From: SAR324 cluster bacterium
GTDB taxonomy: Bacteria; SAR324; XYD2-FULL-50-16; HCM1
Direction of reading: 5' to 3'
Assembly: GCA_002995645.1 (NCBI GenBank)
Contig: PUHO01000021.1
Location: forward strand, 1 to 14,477
Length of the DNA: 14,477 bases
The position numbers and the translations under genes are program-made. The stretch's first letter is position 1. Every line of letters begins with the position of its first letter. The notes under the pieces were generated by a model. That model worked only from the letters and a program-made list of their open reading frames with translations. It ran no database searches and was not told the DNA's origin. Shown here in pieces: positions 6,321 through 11,962 of this stretch.

Positions 6321-6394
6321 TGCCTTTATTCAGTTCCGTAACTAATGTACAACATAAGCAATGTAGATAATTTAATTTTAATAAAGGAATGTAT

Positions 6395-7273
6395 ATGAAT
6401 AATACAAATATATTACAAGGTATAAACTACCGTACTAAAGGTGTTTTATTGTCCCTTCTTGGGGCAACCTTAATGAGTTTAGATTTTATCTTTATTCGCT
6501 TTTCCGGGGTGTCCGGTTTTGATACTGCCTTTTTATTTGGCTTTTTTACGACCGTCTCCATGTCGGTTTATATTCAATTTTTTTCTAAAGACAGTTTAAA
6601 AAGTGTAGTAAAAACAGGCGGTTTCCCTTTGTTTATATCCGGCTTTTTAATGTTAGTTAGTGCTACTTCTTTAATTTTTGCTACTAAAAATACGTCTGTG
6701 GCGAATGTAGCCGTTATTTACAGTGCGGCGCCGGCAATTGCCGCTTTAGTTAGCTGGTTATTTTTAAGAGAGAAAACAAAAATTTCTACTTGGGCGGCAA
6801 TTGTTTCCATTATAATAGGGCTTAGTATTGTTGTATCCGGCTCGTTTCAAGGCGGTCATCTGTTTGGTAATGCTATTGCGATTTTAGGGGTAAGTGCTGT
6901 GGCAATTAATCAAACTTTAGTACGAAAATACAAGCATATAAGTCGTATAGCTGCTGTTGGTGCCGGTGGTTTATTACTTGCGATAGTTATGCTTTTTTTA
7001 GCGAATCCGTCTAGTTATAGCCTGCAAACGTGGATCGTTATGGCGTTAATGGGGCTATTCTCCGCGCCTTTTGGGCGGGTTTTTGTTCTTATGGCGACTA
7101 GATATATAACAGCGCCAGAAGTTGGCATTATTATTATGTTAGAAACAGTGTTAGCACCTATGTGGGCATATGCTTTTTTTAGAGAAATCCCTACTTGTTT
7201 CACAATTATAGGTGGGATAGTGATTTTTGCTACTATTGTAGCCTATTCTTTAGCAGGTATAAAAAAGGAGTAG
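6395..7273 (+). CDS. EamA/DMT-family transporter, copy 2
   Basis: The product is 292 residues and clearly paralogous to the gene at 4865. It has the same TKGVLLSLLGATLMSLDFIF start, FATKNTSVANVAVIYSAAPA segment and PEVGIIIMLETVLAPMWAY segment, and about ten membrane helices. An in-frame ATG at 6389 directly touches the AAAGGA at 6383-6388. The ATG at 6395 has proper spacing, so I prefer it. The upstream region keeps the MFS remnant but lacks the strong operator seen before copy 1. A possible promoter is TTGCCT, a 17-bp spacer and TAATGT near 6318-6346. The paralogs differ throughout, while their downstream repeats and MFS relics are nearly identical. Substrate unknown. Confidence 0.9.
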   Translation: MNNTNILQGINYRTKGVLLSLLGATLMSLDFIFIRFSGVSGFDTAFLFGFFTTVSMSVYIQFFSKDSLKSVVKTGGFPLFISGFLMLVSATSLIFATKNTSVANVAVIYSAAPAIAALVSWLFLREKTKISTWAAIVSIIIGLSIVVSGSFQGGHLFGNAIAILGVSAVAINQTLVRKYKHISRIAAVGAGGLLLAIVMLFLANPSSYSLQTWIVMALMGLFSAPFGRVFVLMATRYITAPEVGIIIMLETVLAPMWAYAFFREIPTCFTIIGGIVIFATIVAYSLAGIKKE

Positions 7274-7291
7274 CTTATTCTCAATAAAACT

Positions 7292-7333
7292 GATGAACAA
7301 GGCAAAGATAGTTTACTAAGCTTAACGAAAAGA
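7292..7333 (+). repeat. 42-bp direct repeat, copy 1
   Basis: The sequence beginning GATGAACAAGGCAAAGATAG and ending TTAACGAAAAGA recurs at 7518-7559 with a single early change (aaag/aagg). The pair brackets the fifth hairpin repeat and the second MFS remnant. Confidence 0.85.
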
Positions 7334-7344
7334 GAAAAGAAGAA

Positions 7345-7436
7345 ATATTTTTAAAAAAGCTATTGACAAGTAGCAACCTAGTTTGCTAATGTGTATAAAT
7401 AAGCGAATGACTCCATTAAGAGTTGTTCGCTTTTTT
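7345..7436 (+). repeat. Fifth copy of the promoter-plus-hairpin repeat
   Basis: TTGACA (7363-7368), TAGCAACCTAGTTTGCTAAT, and the 13-bp-stem hairpin at 7401-7432 with six T residues. It has the same internal spacing as the units at 5769-6237. It acts as the terminator of EamA copy 2 and is followed at once by the second MFS relic. Confidence 0.85.
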
Positions 7437-7437
7437 G

Positions 7438-7518
7438 TTATCCTTTCTTAAGTTTGTATGGCATAAGATACCAGGTTAATATAATGACAGCTGGTAAGAT
7501 AGCCGTACTTGTGTACCG
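7438..7518 (-). pseudogene. C-terminal remnant of an MFS transporter gene, copy 2
   Basis: The minus strand reads RYTSTAILPAVIILTWYL, then MPYKLKKG and a stop. This is nearly identical to the first remnant and homologous to the end of the intact MFS gene (ASILLLAVVLTWVSYK). The stop lies 6 bp beyond the hairpin arm. Nothing of the MFS body remains upstream: the next bases are the 42-bp direct repeat. Confidence 0.7.
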
Positions 7519-7559
7519 ATGAACAAGGCAAGGATAGTTTACTAAGCTTAACGAAAAGA
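7518..7559 (+). repeat. 42-bp direct repeat, copy 2
   Basis: Second copy of the sequence at 7292-7333. Here it leads into the AAGGCGAATA hairpin at 7571. Confidence 0.85.
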
Positions 7560-7570
7560 AAACTTAAAGG

Positions 7571-7613
7571 AAGGCGAATAACTCTATATAGTATAGGGCT
7601 ATTCGCCTTTTTT
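7571..7613 (+). terminator. Strong intrinsic terminator, AAGGCGAATA family
   Basis: AAGGCGAATA (7571-7580) pairs with TATTCGCCTT (7600-7609). The inner CTCTATA pairs with TATAGGG around TAG, giving about 17 bp with one A-C mismatch, followed by six T residues. No plus-strand gene lies directly upstream after EamA copy 2 has already been terminated. It may be a leftover of gene loss. Confidence 0.8.
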
Positions 7614-7698
7614 ATATATTCATAGCTTTTAACCTTTTAGGTATATATAGCAGTGAATATTAAACTATTTTATATTTTTCAATTTAGCTTGTTAAATG

Positions 7699-7728
7699 AT
7701 AGGCTAAAACAGCATATTTTGTCAAGTA
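7699..7728 (-). promoter_or_regulatory. Orphan minus-strand promoter
   Basis: On the minus strand TTGACA (7721-7726 region), an 18-bp spacer and TATCAT form a near-consensus promoter pointing left. The only minus-strand target is the MFS remnant at 7438-7518. Its -35 lies in a perfect inverted repeat with the plus-strand promoter (GTCAAGTA 7721-7728, TACTTGAC 7747-7754). Confidence 0.4.
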
Positions 7729-7749
7729 GATTTTTTGTTTAAATATTAC

Positions 7750-7780
7750 TTGACTTATATTTAAATTATATGCTTATAAT
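7750..7780 (+). promoter_or_regulatory. Promoter of the small-ORF unit
   Basis: TTGACT (7750-7755), a 19-bp spacer and a perfect TATAAT (7775-7780). The -35 overlaps the TACTTGAC arm of an inverted repeat shared with the divergent promoter, so one regulator could control both. Initiation near 7787 would start inside the AATAGATA hairpin. Confidence 0.55.
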
Positions 7781-7879
7781 AATAGATATTTTGTTGCCCC
7801 TATCTATTAACACTTTATATCAAGTAAGGAGATTATTATGAACAAAAAAAAAGAAAATAGATATTTTATTGTATCTATT
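7781..7879 (+). repeat. Two diverged tandem leader units: hairpin plus Shine-Dalgarno
   Basis: AATAGATA pairs with TATCTATT at 7781-7788/7801-7808 and again at 7856-7863/7872-7879. Each hairpin is followed by an AACCCTTTATCAA-like stretch and AAGGAGA or AAAGGAGAAA, then a start codon (ATG 7838, TTG 7918). The units align over about 55-60 bp with changed spacers but fully conserved stems. Confidence 0.55.
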
Positions 7880-7924
7880 GTTGTTAACCCTTTATCAAAA
7901 AAAGGAGAAATATACACTTGCTGA
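7838..7924 (+). CDS. 28-residue small protein or leader peptide
   Basis: The ATG at 7838 follows AAGGAGATTATT, an excellent ribosome site. The peptide begins MNKKKENRYFIVSIVV and ends GEIYTC. It is basic at the N-terminus with a short hydrophobic middle. Its coding region contains the second AATAGATA/TATCTATT hairpin and the ribosome site of the next ORF, whose start it overlaps by 7 nt. Translating this peptide would melt that hairpin, so it may be a coupling leader. No homolog is known to me. Confidence 0.4.
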   Translation: MNKKKENRYFIVSIVVNPLSKKGEIYTC

Positions 7925-8121
7925 TTATTACGTTACTTGGGCATATAGTTACGCATGTTTTATTTCATGCTAATTTAAAAGATTTTGCTGTAATGTTTAA
8001 GCATATAGATTTTAACACTATTAACACTATTATTAATATTATTGCCCAAGTTAGAAGTTTATTTCAATCTCAAGAAATTAAGATCATGATCATAGTGAAG
8101 CTAAATATTACGAAAAAATAA
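7918..8121 (+). CDS. 67-residue small hydrophobic protein, hypothetical
   Basis: A TTG start at 7918 lies 10 nt after AAAAGGAG and overlaps the end of the 28-codon ORF, so translational coupling is likely. An in-frame TAA at 7885 rules out a longer form. The product is rich in Ile, Leu and Asn, with a hydrophobic N-terminus (LIITLLGHIVTHVLF) and a basic C-terminus (VKLNITKK). It could be a small membrane peptide, perhaps toxin-like, or decayed sequence. No family recognised. Confidence 0.35.
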   Translation: MLIITLLGHIVTHVLFHANLKDFAVMFKHIDFNTINTIINIIAQVRSLFQSQEIKIMIIVKLNITKK

Positions 8122-8187
8122 TAGCTTTAGTATGGTAAAGAAATAAGCTTGGCGATTTAACGAAAATAGCAAGGCAAACTTATAAGG

Positions 8188-8220
8188 AAGGCGAATACTC
8201 TACATAGAGTTATTCGCCTT
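8188..8220 (+). terminator. AAGGCGAATA-family hairpin, copy 2
   Basis: AAGGCGAATA and TATTCGCCTT arms with an inner CTCTA/TAGAG pairing. No T-run follows (ATGCG), so it terminates poorly or not at all. It is the first hairpin after the small ORFs. Confidence 0.6.
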
Positions 8221-8250
8221 ATGCGTGGCGAACAAGTTTTATAAAGGGAA

Positions 8251-8285
8251 AAGGCGAATACTCTACATATAGGGCTATTCGCCTT
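8251..8285 (+). repeat. AAGGCGAATA-family hairpin, copy 3
   Basis: The 10-bp outer stem is perfect (8251-8260 with 8276-8285). It is followed by CATCAGG rather than T residues. It is probably a duplicated copy that lost terminator function. Confidence 0.65.
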
Positions 8286-8316
8286 CATCAGGTAAACTTA
8301 ACAAGTCTGCGTACGG

Positions 8317-8360
8317 AAGGCGAATAACTCTATATAATATAGGGCTATTCGCCTTTTTTC
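8317..8360 (+). terminator. AAGGCGAATA-family terminator abutting the MFS gene
   Basis: AAGGCGAATA (8317-8326) and TATTCGCCTT (8346-8355), with inner CTCTATA/TATAGGG pairing, are followed by a T-run. The MFS stop codon (minus strand) begins directly beyond it. The layout TTTTTT then TTATCCTTT is the same as at 6237 and 7432. Confidence 0.75.
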
Positions 8361-9524
8361 TTATCCTTTATGATGATTTACTTTATACGAAACCCACGTT
8401 AACACAACGGCGAGTAAGAGTATAGACGCACCTGTACTTGGTGTGGCATGTAAGCCATACGAAACAATCACATGACCGCCGATACTTGTACCAAGTGCAA
8501 TGCCAATATTAAAAGCAGAAATGTTTAACCCACTAGCTACGTCTACGAGCTTAGGGCTATATCTTTTTGCTAGTTGTACAATATAAACTTGTAAAGGCGG
8601 TACGTTACCAAAGGCAAAAGCACCCCAAATTAGCACGGCGATGATAGTTAAGGTTTTATTATACAATACAAAATTCAAAGAGAATAAAACTAAAGCTAAA
8701 CCAAAGAAGACAATATATAAAGTCTTGACAGCACCTAGTTTATCAGCAAGCTTGCCGCCGTATATATTACCAAAAGCAACGGACACGCCGTATAACAAAA
8801 TAATAATGCCGACACTTTGCGGAGTGAATTTAGCAATATCTGTTAATAAGGGCGAAAGGTATGTAAATACTGCAAAGTTGCCACCATAGCCGACTATGGT
8901 AATCAAATATACAATAATGAGCTTGTGATTGGTAATAACAGAAATTTGTTCTAGTATCGTTGTTTTATGCGGTTGCGGTAAATTAGAAGGAATTAAAGTA
9001 CAGATGCCAATAACGCCGATGAATCCCAAAACAGCAACTAATAAGAAAATAACACGCCAATCAAAGTGAGCGCCTATCCATGTTCCCGCTGGAACGCCTA
9101 GGATTAAAGCGGCAGTTAAACCGGCAAACATTAAAGCAATAGCAGACGCTTCTTTTTCTTTAGGTACAAGGTTAGTTGCGATTGTTGAACCAACTGAAAA
9201 GAATACGCCATGTGCTAGCGCCGTAATGAATCTAGCAAGTATAAGCCCGTAAAAATTAAAAGCAAAGCAAGAAAATAAATTACCGATGATGAATAATAAC
9301 ATTAATAAGATAAGTAATTTTTTTCTTCCCATTCCACCGGTAAGCACCGTTAGAACAGGAGCACCAACAGCAACGCCTATAGCGTATACACTAACAAGCA
9401 AGCCGGCGGCAGACAAGGAAACTCCAAAGTAATTTTGTATTATTGGAATGATTCCTACTGGAATAAATTCTGTACTTCCTATTGCAAAAGAACAGATTGT
9501 TAAAGCGAAAATAGCTACGTTCAT
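8361..9524 (-). CDS. MFS drug/metabolite efflux transporter (DHA1 type)
   Basis: The product is 387 residues with about twelve membrane helices. Motif A is LTGGMGRKKL after helix two (residues 61-70). A motif-B-like arginine sits in LARFITALAHGVFF (96-109), and the proton-antiporter motif C is in GLTAALILGVPAGTWIG (135-151). The start MNVAIFALTICSFAIGSTEF matches AraJ/YdhP/YtbD-like sugar, purine or drug efflux pumps. The export substrate is unknown. GGAGGT at 9530-9535 fixes the start at 9524. The HxlR regulator lies just upstream on the same strand with a 136-bp gap, an arrangement like B. subtilis YtcD-YtbD. Its 3' end is the model for the two MFS remnants at 6243 and 7438. Confidence 0.92.
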   Translation of the reverse strand: MNVAIFALTICSFAIGSTEFIPVGIIPIIQNYFGVSLSAAGLLVSVYAIGVAVGAPVLTVLTGGMGRKKLLILLMLLFIIGNLFSCFAFNFYGLILARFITALAHGVFFSVGSTIATNLVPKEKEASAIALMFAGLTAALILGVPAGTWIGAHFDWRVIFLLVAVLGFIGVIGICTLIPSNLPQPHKTTILEQISVITNHKLIIVYLITIVGYGGNFAVFTYLSPLLTDIAKFTPQSVGIIILLYGVSVAFGNIYGGKLADKLGAVKTLYIVFFGLALVLFSLNFVLYNKTLTIIAVLIWGAFAFGNVPPLQVYIVQLAKRYSPKLVDVASGLNISAFNIGIALGTSIGGHVIVSYGLHATPSTGASILLLAVVLTWVSYKVNHHKG

Positions 9525-9583
9525 TTGTGACCTCCATAAATAAAATAACGTATGAAAGTATAAACTACCTGTTTATTTATGGC

Positions 9584-9617
9584 GTAGCAACTAGGCACTT
9601 TTTAGTTAGATAGTTAC
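9584..9617 (-). promoter_or_regulatory. Candidate HxlR operator upstream of the MFS gene
   Basis: GTAGCAACTAG (9584-9594) is followed by TAGTTA (9603-9608) and TAGTTAC (9611-9617), inverted and direct half-sites of a (G)TAACTA type. GTAGCAACTAG resembles the TAGCAACCTAG motif in the 133-bp repeats and, inverted, upstream of EamA copy 1. HxlR regulators usually bind such dyads in the promoter of an adjacent exporter. I could not fix the promoter itself with confidence. Confidence 0.4.
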
Positions 9618-9660
9618 TTGAAGGTAAAAATTTAGTAATATTAGTATGCTGAAATTGGAT

Positions 9661-9981
9661 TTAATTGTAATATTCTTTTGCCCAGTCTTCTATAAGCGTT
9701 AAAGCAGGTAGTAGTTTCAATCCTTTTGGCGTTAGATAATATTCTACTTTTGGCGGGATTTGGCTATAAATCTTTTTAGCAACAATATCTTCTTGTTCTA
9801 ATACTTTTAATTGTTGTGTCAGGATTTTTTGAGATATACCTTTAACTCGCCGTTGTAGCTCTAAAAAGCGTATTGGCTCTTCTGAAAGGTGGCATAAAAT
9901 GACGCCGATCCATTTTTTGCGTAAAATATCTATGCCTAGATCTAAATGACAAACAAAGGTTTGATTTTTATAGGTTAACAT
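9661..9981 (-). CDS. HxlR-family winged-helix transcriptional regulator
   Basis: The product is 106 residues, the usual size for the family. The hallmarks are present: an N-terminal cysteine (C11) as in thiol-sensing members, GIDILRKKWIGVILCHL (16-32), the recognition-helix region GISQKILTQQLKVLE (48-62), and the wing with IPPKVEYYLTPKG (75-87). It probably represses the adjacent MFS exporter and perhaps the divergent YagU gene in response to electrophiles or another effector. The start is set by an in-frame TAG six bases upstream. There is no clear Shine-Dalgarno site. A good minus-strand promoter (TTGTAA, 17-bp spacer, TATATT) lies at 10066-10094. Confidence 0.92.
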   Translation of the reverse strand: MLTYKNQTFVCHLDLGIDILRKKWIGVILCHLSEEPIRFLELQRRVKGISQKILTQQLKVLEQEDIVAKKIYSQIPPKVEYYLTPKGLKLLPALTLIEDWAKEYYN

Positions 9982-10065
9982 ATGCTATGAGTAGTAATTT
10001 TATTAAGTAGCGTATTGAAAACACTTTATCATAAAGAAGTAATCTATACAATCATAAGCTAGGAA

Positions 10066-10094
10066 AATATAAAAATAGCAGAATGATTTTACAA
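10066..10094 (-). promoter_or_regulatory. Promoter of the HxlR gene
   Basis: On the minus strand TTGTAA (10089-10094), a 17-bp spacer and TATATT (10066-10071), about 85 bp before the start codon. It is divergent from the TTGACA element at 10107 of the YagU gene, so the two promoters are nearly back to back. Confidence 0.45.
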
Positions 10095-10106
10095 AAAATA
10101 TTTTAA

Positions 10107-10156
10107 TTGACAAGGTTTCGTTATGTTGCTAACAATCATACGTATTCTATTATAAT
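10107..10156 (+). promoter_or_regulatory. Promoter region of the YagU-family gene
   Basis: TTGACA at 10107-10112 is followed at 17 bp by TAACAA within TTGCTAACAATC. Alternatively TTGCTA (10126) pairs with the perfect TATAAT (10151-10156) at 19 bp. The GTTGCTAAC string is related to the operator-like motif elsewhere in the window. Which promoter is used cannot be decided from sequence. Confidence 0.4.
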
Positions 10157-10189
10157 ACTAATTATATAATGTAAACAGGAGATATACTT

Positions 10190-10732
10190 ATGAAAGGACT
10201 TTTTATTCAATCTAATCCGCAAGATCGCGATTATAGAGCGGCTTTAATTCTAGGCATAGCCGTTGGTTTTGCGTCTATTTTTGTTAAATGGGGAACAGGC
10301 AATTTATTTCCGCCGTTTGGACCGGCAACGGCAGCAGCGCCGCCAATAGCAATTATGCGGCATTGGGGTTTTGATGGAGCAATGTATCATTGGGTTGGTA
10401 AAAAAGTTCCTTGGGGTGCTTTATTACATGGCAGTATGGCTTTCATGATTTTCATACCCTATGCTTTTTTAGCTGAGAAATTCCCAAAAATAACATTATG
10501 GCGCGGTGTTGCTTTTGGTATTTTTGCTGATATTTTCTTACATGGTATAATAGTGCCACTTATGACAACCATGCCTAGTATATTCGGTATGGATTCGGGC
10601 GTCAATCCTTGGAATTTACCTTGGCAATCTAATTTTGGCGAACTCTATTCACATATAATGACCTATTGGATATGTGAGGAAATGAGAAGAGGCATGCGAT
10701 TTACTATAACCGGTAAAAAAGACGTGCTATAA
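10190..10732 (+). CDS. YagU-family inner-membrane protein (DUF1440)
   Basis: The product is 180 residues. It has the YagU/DUF1440 pattern: an early helix (about 17-34), the loop PPFGPATAAAPPIAIMRHWG (41-60), helices around 75-95 and 103-125, then GVNPWNLPWQSNFGELYSH (137-155) and a terminal helix with IxEEMRRxM. The E. coli member is linked to acid resistance. Its mechanism is unknown, so the role here is by family only. AGGAG upstream supports the start. The gene is divergent from the HxlR regulator across 208 bp and shares a bidirectional terminator with the convergent DoxX gene. Confidence 0.88.
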   Translation: MKGLFIQSNPQDRDYRAALILGIAVGFASIFVKWGTGNLFPPFGPATAAAPPIAIMRHWGFDGAMYHWVGKKVPWGALLHGSMAFMIFIPYAFLAEKFPKITLWRGVAFGIFADIFLHGIIVPLMTTMPSIFGMDSGVNPWNLPWQSNFGELYSHIMTYWICEEMRRGMRFTITGKKDVL

Positions 10733-10780
10733 ATTCGATATGTTAAGCTAGTTTGTTGTTATAACTTGACTCATATATTA

Positions 10781-10816
10781 AAGCCTATTGCTAAACTAAC
10801 TTAGTAATAGGCTTTT
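10781..10816. terminator. Bidirectional terminator between the YagU and DoxX genes
   Basis: AAGCCTATTGCTAA (10781-10794) pairs over 14 bp (one G-U) with TTAGTAATAGGCTT (10801-10814) around ACTAAC. T residues follow on the plus strand. The minus strand reads TTTAATAT after the stem, so it can serve both genes. Confidence 0.88.
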
Positions 10817-10837
10817 TACATTTAGTAATCAATTTTA

Positions 10838-11602
10838 TTATGCATCTTCTTTTTTTCTTAAAATATAATCTAAAGACAAAGGTCCACTTGTTCCTTTGAA
10901 AAGAAAAGGAAAAGCGCATAGACTCCAAAATAAGAGGAATTCCCAACCTGGCAGCGCCCATGTGTAGCCGGCGGAAAAGTGATGTGCTAACAAAGAAGCA
11001 ACTAGCATATAAGCTATAGTTAAGAAAGCACCAAAGCGAGTGAAGAATCCCATACCTAAACAAATGATAATGGTAAATTCAGTTATTCCCGCCCAATAAA
11101 TCATAACTTCAGTCCAAAACAAAGAAATATTATCAGGATTCATAAAATTACCAATAACAGTGGGTCCGAAAAAAGATCGCATTCCATTATGAACGGCAGG
11201 TCCGGCAAATAGTTTTTCTACTGTGTGCGTTGCAAAATCATATCCTATAACTAAACGTATAAAAGTAGAAACAAATAAAGATCGTTCTTTAGCATATAAA
11301 TCTTTAAGGATATCAAAAGCAGCAATGGCAAGGACAAATAAAGGGACTAAAGCAAACCAACCTACTAAAGAATTGTTGTCTATTTGATCGCTAATGCGAA
11401 TAATAATTAAAACGCATAGTAAAGCAAATAGGAACATAAGTTGTTTTTTGTCTCTAAAAACAAAAGCGATAACAGGAAGAGCTATGCCCCAAAATAAATA
11501 GGAAATAATAAGCCACGCTGAATTAAGATGAGCAAAGCTAATTACAATTAATATTAACTCAATTAACGAAGTGGCGAGCAAAAAGAAAGGAATTTTTTTC
11601 AT
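10838..11602 (-). CDS. DoxX-family membrane protein
   Basis: The product is 254 residues with about eight hydrophobic helices. The N-terminal half (5-100) is a four-helix unit of unknown type. The C-terminal half (about 110-235) looks like a DoxX domain: FIRLVIGYDFATHTVEKLFAGP (114-135), an amphipathic MRSFFGPTVIGNFMNP, then a GITEFTIIICLGMGFFTRFGAFL helix-turn-helix typical of the family. DoxX-like proteins sit in the inner membrane and are linked to quinone, thiol or redox metabolism. The specific role is not visible. No strong ribosome site precedes the ATG at 11602. Transcription probably comes from the duplicated promoter at 11730-11824. Confidence 0.8.
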   Translation of the reverse strand: MKKIPFFLLATSLIELILIVISFAHLNSAWLIISYLFWGIALPVIAFVFRDKKQLMFLFALLCVLIIIRISDQIDNNSLVGWFALVPLFVLAIAAFDILKDLYAKERSLFVSTFIRLVIGYDFATHTVEKLFAGPAVHNGMRSFFGPTVIGNFMNPDNISLFWTEVMIYWAGITEFTIIICLGMGFFTRFGAFLTIAYMLVASLLAHHFSAGYTWALPGWEFLLFWSLCAFPFLFKGTSGPLSLDYILRKKEDA

Positions 11603-11727
11603 AGTAACATATAGTATAGGTTATAAAAAATATATACTTTTAAAATTTAGGAATTACTTTAGTGTCTAAATATCGGCTAGCCAATTAGAGTATACAAAAT
11701 GCAAACAAAACTCATAAGTATAGAAAG

Positions 11728-11763
11728 TAATTGTATACTCTGTAAAAAGACGTGTCAAGTAAG
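11728..11763 (-). promoter_or_regulatory. Consensus promoter in an exact 36-bp repeat, copy 1
   Basis: Read on the minus strand the repeat holds TTGACA (11753-11758), a 17-bp spacer and TACAAT (11730-11735). It points to the DoxX gene with a leader of about 120 nt. The -10 is embedded in GAGTATACAA, an element that also occurs in inverted orientation at 11688-11697. Confidence 0.7.
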
Positions 11764-11771
11764 TCCTAGCA

Positions 11772-11790
11772 GCATAGGCATTGCCTATGC
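11772..11790. repeat. Palindrome between the duplicated promoters
   Basis: GCATAGGCA, a central T and TGCCTATGC form a perfect 19-bp inverted repeat. It lies at the predicted start site of the upstream promoter copy. It may be an operator or a short hairpin at the 5' end of that transcript. Confidence 0.6.
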
Positions 11791-11793
11791 CAC

Positions 11794-11829
11794 TAATTGT
11801 ATACTCTGTAAAAAGACGTGTCAAGTAAG
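11794..11829 (-). promoter_or_regulatory. Consensus promoter in an exact 36-bp repeat, copy 2
   Basis: Identical over 36 bp to 11728-11763, with TTGACA at 11819-11824 and TACAAT at 11796-11801 on the minus strand. The two promoters are 66 bp apart, in tandem, and separated by the palindrome. Confidence 0.7.
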
Positions 11830-11830
11830 A

Positions 11831-11856
11831 ATTTTCTAGCATTATTGATAGAAAAT
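11831..11856. repeat. Inverted repeat upstream of the Panacea gene
   Basis: ATTTTCTA (11831-11838) and TAGAAAAT (11849-11856) are perfect complements around 10 nt. It lies between the DoxX promoters and the Panacea gene, just before a possible TTGATA element at 11860. It could be an operator for the Panacea operon. Confidence 0.4.
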
Positions 11857-11962
11857 GTATTGATAAAATGTAAAATTGATGTTAGATTTATATTAGATTA
11901 ATGTAAAATTAAATATATAAAAAGTAGATTGTTATTATAGATTATTATAAAAAAGAGGTAAT

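Noticed and set aside
5750..6394. tRNA or riboswitch in the repeated region
   Set aside because: The conserved folding element is a simple 13-bp hairpin with a T-run. There is no cloverleaf, CCA end or multi-stem aptamer pattern.
7438..7560. Insertion-sequence ends formed by the 42-bp direct repeats
   Set aside because: The repeats are direct, not inverted. The enclosed segment is a hairpin unit plus an MFS fragment with no transposase. Duplication explains it better.
10791..11063. Minus-strand 90-codon frame overlapping the DoxX gene end
   Set aside because: It runs through the YagU/DoxX terminator and overlaps the DoxX frame. The coherent DoxX domain reading wins.
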